A DNA stretch of 6,663 nt from Parcubacteria group bacterium CG10_big_fil_rev_8_21_14_0_10_35_15 (GCA_002772575.1 PFDL01000046.1:1-6663); one strand, 5' to 3'; positions 1-6,663 are shown, numbered from the stretch's first letter. Translations and numbers: made by a program. The notes: generated by a model from the letters alone, not told the origin.

Positions 1-719
1 AATATAATCCGGATTTAATTGTTAATGAAGTTGGCGTTGAACAAACGCTTTATTTTCAACAACTTTTTGAAATGGAAAAACTTCTTGGTTGGTATAAAGA
101 TGGGAAAAGAGTCCATATTGGGCATGGTTTGATTAAATTTAAAGAAGGAAAAATGTCGACAAGAAAGGGTAATACTATCTGGATGGAAGAAGTGCTTGAG
201 GAAGCTCAAAAAAAAGCAATAGAACTTGGCTCTAGAGATACAGGTCTTGCTGACATAGTTTCTATAGGCGCTTTGAAATATAATGATCTTAAAAGAGAAC
301 CAAAAACCGAAATTGTTTTTAATTGGGAAGAGATTCTTAATATGAAAGGAGATTCCGGACCTTATCTTCAATATGTGTATGCTCGATGCCAAAGCGTTTT
401 GGAAAAAGCAAAAATGAAAAATAAAAAGATTAAATTTGATGAGAAAAAATTTATAGAACCGAAAATTGAAGAATTACTGGTTTTAAGATGGTTAACAAGA
501 TTCCCGGAGGTTTTAATAAAGTCAGCCGAGCAGATGGCGCCTAATCTTCTTTGTAATTATTTATTTCAGCTTTGTCAGAAATTCAATCTTTTTTATCAAA
601 AATGTCAGATTTTAGACGAGCCAGAAGAGCAATTTCGCCTTTCTTTGACAAACGCTGTCGGTCAGGTTATTAAAAATGGTCTTTTGCTTTTAGGAATACA
701 AGTTCCAGAAAAAATGTAG
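1..719 (+). CDS. argS: Arginyl-tRNA synthetase, C-terminal part (5' end outside window)
   Basis: This cytoplasmic class I synthetase attaches arginine to tRNAArg. The reading frame is open from the left edge (first whole codon at base 3) to the TAG at 717-719, giving 238 visible residues of a protein that is usually about 550-600 long. The visible part opens in the second half of the Rossmann catalytic core. It carries the signature KMSTRKGN (bases 150-173), the ArgRS form of the KMSKS loop that binds ATP. From about base 351 it continues into the DALR-type helical anticodon-binding domain (GPYLQYVYAR, then LLLLGIQVPEKM at the end, a typical ArgRS C-terminus). The true HIGH motif lies upstream of the window. 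The 3' end looks intact. The ATG at base 72 is internal, because homology (VGVEQTLYFQQLFEMEK) continues upstream of it. A 65-base gap separates it from the next gene, so it may or may not share that transcript. The identification is firm. Confidence 0.95.
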   Translation, partial: YNPDLIVNEVGVEQTLYFQQLFEMEKLLGWYKDGKRVHIGHGLIKFKEGKMSTRKGNTIWMEEVLEEAQKKAIELGSRDTGLADIVSIGALKYNDLKREPKTEIVFNWEEILNMKGDSGPYLQYVYARCQSVLEKAKMKNKKIKFDEKKFIEPKIEELLVLRWLTRFPEVLIKSAEQMAPNLLCNYLFQLCQKFNLFYQKCQILDEPEEQFRLSLTNAVGQVIKNGLLLLGIQVPEKM

Positions 720-744
720 TTTTTTGTTAAATTAGGCTGAATTT

Positions 745-774
745 TTGATTGAAATAAAGCTAAAACAATGTTAT
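745..774 (+). promoter_or_regulatory. Weak candidate sigma70-type promoter in the argS-phosphatase gap
   Basis: TTGATT (745-750) and TGTTAT (769-774) are separated by 18 bases. Each matches four of six positions of the TTGACA and TATAAT consensus boxes. Transcription would start near 781, only a few bases before the ATG at 785, giving an almost leaderless mRNA. That would fit the lack of a clear ribosome binding site. The gap (720-784) is the largest noncoding stretch here and the likeliest place for a promoter. However, such matches arise easily by chance in AT-rich DNA, so this is only a candidate. Confidence 0.2.
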
Positions 775-784
775 CTTAAGAAAT

Positions 785-1360
785 ATGATAAAATTGAAAA
801 ATCATTATTTTGTTTTGAGACACGGAGAAACTAATTGGGGGCATTCTGATATTTGTTATCCTTTTGACAATAAAACATCTGTTGTTTTGAGCGAACAAGG
901 TATTTCTCAAATTAAACTTGTTGCTAAAAGTCTTAAAAAAGAAAAGATTGATTTGATTTTTTGTTCAGATTATTTGAGAACAAAACAGACGGCTGAAATA
1001 GTGGCTAAAGCATTAAATTTAAAAATTATTGCTGATATCAAACTTGGCGATACAGATATAGGGGATTGTTCCGGTAAACCAAAAGTAAGATTTTATGATG
1101 AATTTTCAGATCCGATTAAAAGGTTTGAACTAGCGCCGAAAAACGGAGAAAGTTGGAATAGCGTTAAAGAGAGATTATCTGTTTTTTTAGAAGAAATAGA
1201 AGCAAAATATCTAGGCAAGAATATTTTAATTGTTGGTCATGGTGATAGTTTGTGGCTTTTTGACGGATTAATTCAGGAATCAACTAATCAAGAGCTTATA
1301 GACATAATTTTTAAGAAAAAAGAATATATTAAAAAAGGAGAATTAAGAAAAATTAATTAA
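785..1360 (+). CDS. Histidine phosphatase family protein (phosphoglycerate mutase-like)
   Basis: A 191-residue, single-domain, probably cytoplasmic member of the histidine phosphatase (PGAM) superfamily. Such enzymes transfer or remove phosphate through a phosphohistidine. The RHGETN motif supplies R12 and the nucleophile H13. The SDYLRTKQTA segment supplies the second phosphate-binding arginine, R65. GES (121-123) follows, and VGHGDS supplies the second catalytic histidine, H152. The position that usually carries the acid-base glutamate (typically LREIDFG) reads LGDTDIG, so D89 replaces Glu. Length fits PhoE/CobC-type phosphatases better than cofactor-dependent phosphoglycerate mutase (about 230-250), so a glycolytic role is not supported and the substrate is unknown. 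ATG 785 is the only credible start, since an in-frame TAA lies at 761-763 and there is no other upstream ATG. The Shine-Dalgarno is weak at best. The stop lies 5 bases before ileS, which suggests joint transcription. The fold is confident and the function is open. Confidence 0.9.
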   Translation: MIKLKNHYFVLRHGETNWGHSDICYPFDNKTSVVLSEQGISQIKLVAKSLKKEKIDLIFCSDYLRTKQTAEIVAKALNLKIIADIKLGDTDIGDCSGKPKVRFYDEFSDPIKRFELAPKNGESWNSVKERLSVFLEEIEAKYLGKNILIVGHGDSLWLFDGLIQESTNQELIDIIFKKKEYIKKGELRKIN

Positions 1361-1365
1361 ATTGT

Positions 1366-4245
1366 ATGTCAGAGATTAATTTTCCGGAAAGAGAAGAAAA
1401 AATACTGGAGTTTTGGAAAAAAAACAAGATTTTTGAAAAATCTATTGAAAACCGCTCCAAAGACAATTCAGTTTCTTTTTATGATGGTCCGCCTTTTGTG
1501 ACGGGCGTGCCTCATTATGGCCATTTGCTCGGCAGTATCGCTAAAGACATAATTCCAAGATATCTGACAATGAAAGGGAAAAGAGTCAGGCGGGTTTGGG
1601 GTTGGGATTGTCACGGCTTGCCGATTGAAAATAAAGTAGAACAAAAACTTGGCTTAAAAGGCAGGCGGGATATAGAGAAAATTGGACTTTTAAAATTCAT
1701 TAATGAGTGCAAGGACTATGTTTCTCAGACATCGGCAGAATGGAATTGGTATATTGATCATATTGGCCGTTGGGTAGATATGGACAATGCTTATAGAACA
1801 ATGGATCTTTCTTATATGGAGTCGGTTATTTGGGCTTTTAAGAAACTTTATGATCAAAACTTGATTTATAAAGGTATGAGGATTTCTCTGTTTTGTCCAA
1901 GATGCTCAACTCCGATTTCAAATTTTGAGATTGCTATGGATAATTCCTACGCAGATAGAGAAGATACAGCCATTACTATAAAATTTAAAGTGATTAGCCC
2001 CGAGTTTTTAAATAAATATGGTCTTAAAAAGCCTTGTTATCTTTTGGCTTGGACAACCACGCCTTGGAGTTGTATTAGCGTAATGGGTTTGGCTATTGGA
2101 GAAAGCTTTAAATATCAGATAATAGAAACTAAAAATGAGTATTATATTATTGCCAAAAGCACAATAGAAAAAACAATGGAAGGTTTGGAATATAAAACCA
2201 TTATTGATTTAACAGGCAAAAATATAATTGGTTTAAATTACGAGCATGTATTTAATTATTACAACAACAGAATTAAAGACTTTAAAACCTATCCGGCCGA
2301 TTACGTTTCCGAGCAGGACGGAACCGGTATAGTTACTATTAATGGCGCTTTTGGAGAAGTTGATATGGCTTCAAGTAAACAATATGGTTTGCCGATCATT
2401 GTTAATGTTGATGAGGAAGGAAAATTTACTTCTGAAGTGAAAATATGCCAAGGAATTTATGTTAAGGAAGCGGAAAAATTAATTATTGATGATTTAATCG
2501 CCAGAAATTTACTTTTTAAAAAAGAGAAGATTATTCATTCATATCCTTTTTGCTATCGGTGCGAAACGCCGTTAATTTATCGCGCTCAAGAGAGTTGGTT
2601 TATTGATGTTCAGAAAGTAAAAGAAAAGCTTTTAAATAATAATCAAAATATTCATTGGGTTCCAGAGCATTTTAAAAATGGTCGTTTTGCGGAAGGAATT
2701 AAAACTGCTCCTGATTGGTGTATTTCCAGAACTCGTTATTGGGCTACAGCTATGCCGGTTTGGGAATGTGATAAATGCGATAACAGGGAAGTATTCGGCT
2801 CCATTATTGATATTGAAACCAGAAGCAAGCAAAAAGTAAAAGATTTACATCGCCCATTTATTGATGAAATAATTTTTGATTGTTCAAAATGTGACGGTAA
2901 GATGATGAGAGTCAAAGAGGTTTTGGACTGTTGGCTGGACTCTGGGTCTATGCCTTATGCTGAAAGGCATTATCCTTTTGAAAATAAAGAGGATTTTGAA
3001 AAAAGTTTTCCGGCAGATTATATTTCAGAATACACTGGCCAAGTTAGAGCTTGGTTCTATGTCTTACACGTTCTTTCAACTGTTTTGTTTGATTCTAATT
3101 GTTTTAAAAATGTAGTTGTTTCCGGAGTTATTATGGGAACTGATGGCAGAAAAATGAGCAAGTCTTTTCATAATTATCCGGATCCGAGAAAACTAATTGA
3201 AGAACATGGTGGCGACGCTCTAAGACTTTATTTAATGGGAAGTCCGACAATGGCTGGTCAGGATATGAATATGTCAGAACAGGGCGTCAAAGAACAGGTT
3301 AAAAAGATAAATCTTATTTATTGGAATTGTTATAATTATTTTAAGATTTTTGCCGATTTTAACGGTTTTGATCCTAAAAAAGAATTAGACAATTCAACTC
3401 ATAATCTTTTAGACCTTTGGATTTTGAGCCGAGCTAATCGGTTTTTAAAAAGCTTTACTAATTTTTTAGATGATTATCACATTCCAGAATCGGTTAGATT
3501 GGTGCCTGAATTTTTAGATGATTTATCCAGATGGTATATTAGGAGAAATCGCGACAGACTGAAAGCCGGAAACAAAAAAGCTTTAAGCGTTCTTTATAGG
3601 GTTTTGGTTTTGTTTACCAAGACAGTGGCGCCATTAATTCCTTTTTTAAGCGAAGATATTTACAAAGATTTGGTTAACGATAAGGAGTCTGTTCATTTGG
3701 AAGATTGGCCTAAATTTGAGGAAAAATTAATAGATGATAAATTAGAAGAAAAAATAGTTATTGTTAGAAATATTTCTGCTTTAGCTTTGGCCGAAAGAGC
3801 AAAACTAGCGATTAAGGTAAGACAGCCGTTATCTGAACTAAAGATTAAAAACGAAACAATAAAATATGATCAAGAACTTTTGGATTTAATAAGAGAAGAA
3901 GTGAATGTTAAAGAAATAGTTTTTGACGATAATATTGAAGAAGAAGTATGGTTAAACCCAAAAATCACAACAGCGCTAAAGCAAGAAGGGCTTTTAAGAG
4001 AAATTATCAGGAATATTCAAGAAATGAGAAAATTAGCCGGTTTTAAGCCAGGAGACAGCATTGTCATCAGTTATTCAGCTTCAGAAAATTATGAGTTGCT
4101 GATTGAAAGAAATAAATCGATCATTTTAAAAGAGACTTTGGGAAAATCATTAGATGCAACTAATAGTAAAGGATCTGGGTTTGATTTAGAGAAAGAAATT
4201 GAGTTTGAAAAAGATAAGCTTTGGTTTGGGATTAAAAAAGCATGA
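1366..4245 (+). CDS. ileS: Isoleucyl-tRNA synthetase, eukaryote-like (type 2)
   Basis: A complete 959-residue cytoplasmic class I enzyme that charges tRNAIle. In order: the N-terminal Rossmann half with FYDGPPFVTGVPHYGH (HIGH motif as HYGH, residues 50-53) and GWDCHGLPIE; a CP1 editing domain, about 190-395, with WTTTPW (229-234) and GTGIV (from about 319); the second Rossmann half with GRKMSKS (KMSKS 596-600); a helical anticodon-binding domain from about 680; and a C-terminal region. Two zinc sites are likely, one from C177/C180 with C396/C399 and one from C468/C471 with C506/C509. The PHYGH form and the absence of a C-terminal cysteine zinc finger mark the type 2 group, often insensitive to mupirocin. 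The E. coli editing residues N250 and H333 are replaced by V239 and T324, while D333 matches D342. ATG 1366 is fixed by an in-frame TAA at 1354-1356. The nearest AAGGAG (1335-1340) is too far upstream to serve it. TGA is followed at once by in-frame TAA. Confidence 0.96.
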   Translation: MSEINFPEREEKILEFWKKNKIFEKSIENRSKDNSVSFYDGPPFVTGVPHYGHLLGSIAKDIIPRYLTMKGKRVRRVWGWDCHGLPIENKVEQKLGLKGRRDIEKIGLLKFINECKDYVSQTSAEWNWYIDHIGRWVDMDNAYRTMDLSYMESVIWAFKKLYDQNLIYKGMRISLFCPRCSTPISNFEIAMDNSYADREDTAITIKFKVISPEFLNKYGLKKPCYLLAWTTTPWSCISVMGLAIGESFKYQIIETKNEYYIIAKSTIEKTMEGLEYKTIIDLTGKNIIGLNYEHVFNYYNNRIKDFKTYPADYVSEQDGTGIVTINGAFGEVDMASSKQYGLPIIVNVDEEGKFTSEVKICQGIYVKEAEKLIIDDLIARNLLFKKEKIIHSYPFCYRCETPLIYRAQESWFIDVQKVKEKLLNNNQNIHWVPEHFKNGRFAEGIKTAPDWCISRTRYWATAMPVWECDKCDNREVFGSIIDIETRSKQKVKDLHRPFIDEIIFDCSKCDGKMMRVKEVLDCWLDSGSMPYAERHYPFENKEDFEKSFPADYISEYTGQVRAWFYVLHVLSTVLFDSNCFKNVVVSGVIMGTDGRKMSKSFHNYPDPRKLIEEHGGDALRLYLMGSPTMAGQDMNMSEQGVKEQVKKINLIYWNCYNYFKIFADFNGFDPKKELDNSTHNLLDLWILSRANRFLKSFTNFLDDYHIPESVRLVPEFLDDLSRWYIRRNRDRLKAGNKKALSVLYRVLVLFTKTVAPLIPFLSEDIYKDLVNDKESVHLEDWPKFEEKLIDDKLEEKIVIVRNISALALAERAKLAIKVRQPLSELKIKNETIKYDQELLDLIREEVNVKEIVFDDNIEEEVWLNPKITTALKQEGLLREIIRNIQEMRKLAGFKPGDSIVISYSASENYELLIERNKSIILKETLGKSLDATNSKGSGFDLEKEIEFEKDKLWFGIKKA

Positions 4246-4254
4246 TAATTTTTC

Positions 4255-4995
4255 ATGTTTATTCACCATCGAACCATTGGCTATATTCTCAAGAGAGAAA
4301 ATATTAATGAGGCAGACCAGGTTTTTTTAATTTATACCAAGGATTTTGGCAAAATTAAAGTTTCGGCTAAAGCTGTCCGTAGGTTAAATTCTAAATTAAG
4401 GAGTTCTATTCAAGTTTTTTATCTTTCAGAAATAGAATTTATTCAGGGCAAGGCTTTAAAAACATTGACTGACGCGATCTTAATCCAAAGACTTGATGGC
4501 ATTAGAAAAGATCTTTTCAAATTACGTTTGGCTTACAATTTTAGTAGAGTTTTTAATGCTTTGGTAAAAAATCAAGAAGCAGATGAAAAGCTTTGGCAAT
4601 TACTTAATGCGTTTTTTAAGAATCTAGAATCCGAGAAATTGACCTCAATTAAGGCTCAATTAATTTATTACTTTTTTTTCTGGAATCTTTTGAGTGTTCT
4701 GGGATATGCGCCAGAATTGAAATTATGCGTTTTTTGCAGAAAAAAGGTTATGCTAAACAGATTTTTTTGGATTGTCGGCGAAGGTGGATTGGTTTGTAAA
4801 AATTGTCTCAATAAGGTAAAAACAAGGATAGGCGAGATTGATATTAGAACCTTAAAGGTTTTGAGACTTATGATGAATAATGAGCTTGATCAAGATTGGC
4901 AAGTTCTCAAGAGGTTAAAAATTGATTTAAGTATAATTCAAAATTTAAAAATTATTAGTAAAAGGTATTTTAATTATATTTACGAAAAAAGATGA
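4255..4995 (+). CDS. recO: DNA repair protein RecO
   Basis: A 246-residue protein, close to the usual RecO length (about 240-250). In the RecFOR pathway, RecO with RecR helps load RecA onto single-stranded DNA coated by SSB, and it also anneals strands. The N-terminal OB-fold region (about 1-80) shows the family pattern: GYILKRENINEADQ, then IYTKDFGKIKVSAKAVRR. A helical middle region follows. A four-cysteine zinc knuckle (C158-x2-C161 and C181-x2-C184) lies just after the characteristic LGYAPEL segment, and a helical tail ends the protein. ATG 4255 is the only start in this frame because TAA at 4246-4248 blocks extension. It lies 9 bases after ileS and no Shine-Dalgarno is visible, so reinitiation by ribosomes finishing ileS is plausible. 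Its TGA overlaps the next ATG (ATGA). An 8-T run at 4672-4679 lies inside the gene, but the frame is intact. Identification is confident from the motif order. Confidence 0.93.
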   Translation: MFIHHRTIGYILKRENINEADQVFLIYTKDFGKIKVSAKAVRRLNSKLRSSIQVFYLSEIEFIQGKALKTLTDAILIQRLDGIRKDLFKLRLAYNFSRVFNALVKNQEADEKLWQLLNAFFKNLESEKLTSIKAQLIYYFFFWNLLSVLGYAPELKLCVFCRKKVMLNRFFWIVGEGGLVCKNCLNKVKTRIGEIDIRTLKVLRLMMNNELDQDWQVLKRLKIDLSIIQNLKIISKRYFNYIYEKR

Positions 4996-6653
4996 ACAAA
5001 AAAGTTATTCGTTACATTATTATTTTTAGTTTAGTGATCGTTGTGGCTGGATTTTGGTATTTTCAAAGAAATGCTTTTTCTAAAGATATTTTAAAATTAG
5101 AAATATTAGGATCAGATACTACAGAGGTTGGTCAGAAAATGGATTATGTCCTGAAATATAAGAATAATGGAAAAATAAGTCTGACTAATATTAAACTAAC
5201 TTTTGAATTTCCGGAAAATTCTCTTATTGAAGACAATAAGATTAGAATTGAACAAAAACTAGACGATATTTATCCCGGAGAAGAAAAGACGATTACTTTT
5301 TCTGGTAGAGTTTTGGGGCAAGAAAATGAATTAAAAAAAGCAAAAGCATGGCTAGAGTTTCAGCCAAAAAATTTAAAAGCTAAGTATCAGGTTTCTACTA
5401 CTCAAACTACGGTTATAAAGTTTTCTCCGTTAACCTTTGAACTTGATCTTCCTTCAAAAATTGAGACAGAAAAAGACTTTAGTTTTTCTCTGAACTATTT
5501 CTCTAATATTGATTATCCGCTGTCTCAATTAAGGGTTAAAATAGATTATCCTTCCGGGTTTGAATTTTCTGACAGTAGTCCGAAGGCCTTAGAAAATAAT
5601 GAGTGGCAGGTACCGATTTTAAATAAAGCTGAAGGCGGTCGGATTAGGATTTTTGGAAAAATTAATGGTGATATTGGAGAGCAAAAAGTCTTTAAGGCCA
5701 GCTTTGGTATGTGGACAGAAGGGAATTTCGTTATGTTAAAAGAAGCGACAAAGGGAGCAGAAATTATTAAGCCAACGATTTATCTTTCTCAATTGGTTAA
5801 TGGTTCTTCTGATTATTCTGCTAATCCAGGGGATTTTCTTCATTATGAAGTTTTTTTCAAAAACATTGGTTCTTCTCCTTTTGAGAATTTATTTTTGGCA
5901 ATTGATTTAAACAGTTCTTTATTTGATTTAACCACTTTAAAATCTCTAAATGCAGAATATCATCAAGGAGACAGTTCTATGATTTGGGACTGGAAAAAAA
6001 ATCCACAATTAAAATTTTTAGATGAGAACGAAGAGGGTAAGGTAGAGTTTTGGATAAATCTTAAAGAAGACTTGCCTGTCATTAAACCGAAAGATAAAAA
6101 TTTAGTTTTGAAGGATAGTATTAGTCTTTTTCCCGCCAAAGAAGAGTTTTCTATCAAGGTGAGTTCAAAAATAGATCTTGATCAACAAGCATTTTTTACA
6201 AGCGATTCTTTCCCGAGTTCCGGTAGTTTGCCATTAAGAGTTGGTTTGCCGACTGCTTTTACTATTAATTGGAAGTTGAAAAATTTCTATAATGATTTAA
6301 GGAATGTTAAAGTAAGAGCAACTTTGCCTGCTTGGGTAAGTTTGACTGGTCAGTTATTGCCTCGCGATTCTTCTTTTCTTTTTGATTCTCAATCAAGAGA
6401 AATAATTTGGGAGGTTGGTGAAGTTATGGCTGGTCAGGGGGGTAACGGTAGCGATAGCGCTAATCTTTCTTTTCAGATTTCATTGGTTCCTAATTCTTCT
6501 CAACTAGGTCAGATGCCGGAGATTATCAGTATGGCCAGGGTTTTTGGGGATGATACTTGGACCCAAAATGAGATTGAGTCAGAAACTAAAACTATTAACA
6601 CAGGCGCTTTAAGCGATCAGGGATTTAATTCTACTCAAGGAATTGTTCAGTAA
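4992..6653 (+). CDS. Membrane-anchored protein with repeated DUF11-like beta-sandwich domains
   Basis: 553 residues of unknown function. A short basic N-terminus (K3, K4, R7) precedes one hydrophobic segment, residues about 8-23 (IIIFSLVIVVAGFWYF). No convincing signal peptidase site follows, so it is probably a signal anchor with the rest outside the membrane. The remainder reads as about four tandem beta-sandwich units, roughly 35-145, 146-260, 261-395 and 396-540. They share a DUF11/CARDB-like pattern: a hydrophobic strand, a 'Y.l.. kN.g' type strand (YVLKYKNNG, HYEVFFKNIG, FTINWKLKN), then 'l.nvkl.. lP' (LTNIKLTFEFP, LRNVKVRATLP), and later an 'E..W' strand (NEWQV, IIWEV). No cysteines, catalytic motif, sortase signal or C-terminal membrane segment is seen, so a structural or adhesive surface role is a guess. 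Its ATG overlaps the recO stop by four bases, indicating coupled translation. The TAA lies one base before a possible next start. Confidence 0.8.
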   Translation: MNKKVIRYIIIFSLVIVVAGFWYFQRNAFSKDILKLEILGSDTTEVGQKMDYVLKYKNNGKISLTNIKLTFEFPENSLIEDNKIRIEQKLDDIYPGEEKTITFSGRVLGQENELKKAKAWLEFQPKNLKAKYQVSTTQTTVIKFSPLTFELDLPSKIETEKDFSFSLNYFSNIDYPLSQLRVKIDYPSGFEFSDSSPKALENNEWQVPILNKAEGGRIRIFGKINGDIGEQKVFKASFGMWTEGNFVMLKEATKGAEIIKPTIYLSQLVNGSSDYSANPGDFLHYEVFFKNIGSSPFENLFLAIDLNSSLFDLTTLKSLNAEYHQGDSSMIWDWKKNPQLKFLDENEEGKVEFWINLKEDLPVIKPKDKNLVLKDSISLFPAKEEFSIKVSSKIDLDQQAFFTSDSFPSSGSLPLRVGLPTAFTINWKLKNFYNDLRNVKVRATLPAWVSLTGQLLPRDSSFLFDSQSREIIWEVGEVMAGQGGNGSDSANLSFQISLVPNSSQLGQMPEIISMARVFGDDTWTQNEIESETKTINTGALSDQGFNSTQGIVQ

Positions 6654-6654
6654 T

Positions 6655-6663
6655 ATGCCAGAA
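6655..6663 (+). CDS. Possible start of a further gene (first three codons, Met-Pro-Glu)
   Basis: ATG at 6655 follows the previous TAA (6651-6653) after one base and reads Met-Pro-Glu up to the window edge. The spacing matches the tight junctions of the preceding genes, so an in-operon gene is plausible. Only nine bases are visible, so nothing can be said about its product and the start itself is unproven. Confidence 0.35.

Noticed and set aside
114..125. A literal His-Ile-Gly-His in the ArgRS fragment, resembling the class I HIGH motif.
   Set aside because: It lies just before KMSTRKGN, whereas the true HIGH motif of ArgRS is in the N-terminal half of the catalytic core. ArgRS commonly has a similar HxGxG segment at this place, so the match is a coincidence.
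15..392. An open frame of 125 codons on the minus strand opposite argS.
   Set aside because: It lies wholly opposite conserved ArgRS sequence and has no recognisable domain. It is a shadow of the real gene. The same applies to the minus-strand frames at 2632-2832 and 5963-6157.
709..725. A run of six A and a run of six T around the argS stop (5-base loop), a possible terminator hairpin.
   Set aside because: The stem would be made only of A-T pairs with no G-C pair to stabilise it, and a longer stem is not possible. It is too weak to call a terminator.
4243..4248. Tandem TGA-TAA after ileS as a hint that TGA is reassigned (to Gly or Trp).
   Set aside because: recO also ends in TGA, exactly overlapping the next start codon, and no in-frame TGA interrupts any conserved domain. 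The standard bacterial code fits.
4242..4307. An ATG overlapping the ileS stop (ATGATAA) that opens a short frame of about 21 codons.
   Set aside because: It is in a different frame from recO, has no ribosome binding site and encodes nothing recognisable. The recO start at 4255 explains the region better.
4672..4679. An eight-T run in recO (with eight-A runs at 1417-1424 and 5994-6001) as possible phase-variable or slippage sites.
   Set aside because: Such runs are expected in AT-rich coding DNA, all three lie in intact frames encoding Lys or Phe, and two of the genes are housekeeping ones. No sign of switching.
1..6663. CRISPR arrays, tRNA or rRNA genes, insertion sequences, att sites or long repeats.
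   Set aside because: None was found on reading through. Coding sequence fills nearly the whole window, and the only gap longer than 10 bases is the 65-base one at 720-784.

Overview
The window is AT-rich (roughly one third G+C by eye) and densely coding, with every gene on the + strand. It holds the 3' end of an arginyl-tRNA synthetase gene (argS), a small histidine phosphatase, a complete isoleucyl-tRNA synthetase (ileS), recO, a membrane-anchored protein built of repeated beta-sandwich (DUF11-like) domains, and the first three codons of a possible further gene. Low G+C, short spacers, the KMSTRKGN form of ArgRS, an IleRS of the eukaryote-like (type 2) kind, and a lysine-rich protein with DUF11-like repeats together suggest a Candidatus Patescibacteria (CPR, Parcubacteria-like) genome. 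This placement rests on recognition by eye, not on a search. UGA is used as a stop (ileS, recO), so the reassigned codes of Gracilibacteria/SR1 or Mycoplasma do not apply.

Layout: argS (partial) ends at 719. A 65-base gap follows, the only appreciable noncoding stretch, and holds at best a weak promoter. Then come the histidine phosphatase (785-1360), ileS (1366-4245), recO (4255-4995) and the DUF11-like protein (4992-6653). The junctions are 5 bases, 9 bases and a 4-base ATGA overlap, with a 1-base gap before a possible next start at 6655. This looks like one transcription unit of four or more genes. None of the four complete genes has a good Shine-Dalgarno sequence close to its start, so translational coupling or leaderless initiation is plausible.

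Functionally, the two synthetases charge tRNAArg and tRNAIle, RecO serves RecFOR-type recombinational repair, and the last protein should face the outside of the cell membrane. The phosphatase has no obvious substrate. The most notable observation is in the editing (CP1) domain of IleRS. Two residues matching E. coli editing-site positions N250 and H333 are replaced (V239 and T324), while the threonine-rich motif and the D342 equivalent remain. This enzyme may edit mischarged Val-tRNAIle poorly or in a different way. The adjacency of a histidine phosphatase to this IleRS is the second point worth pursuing.
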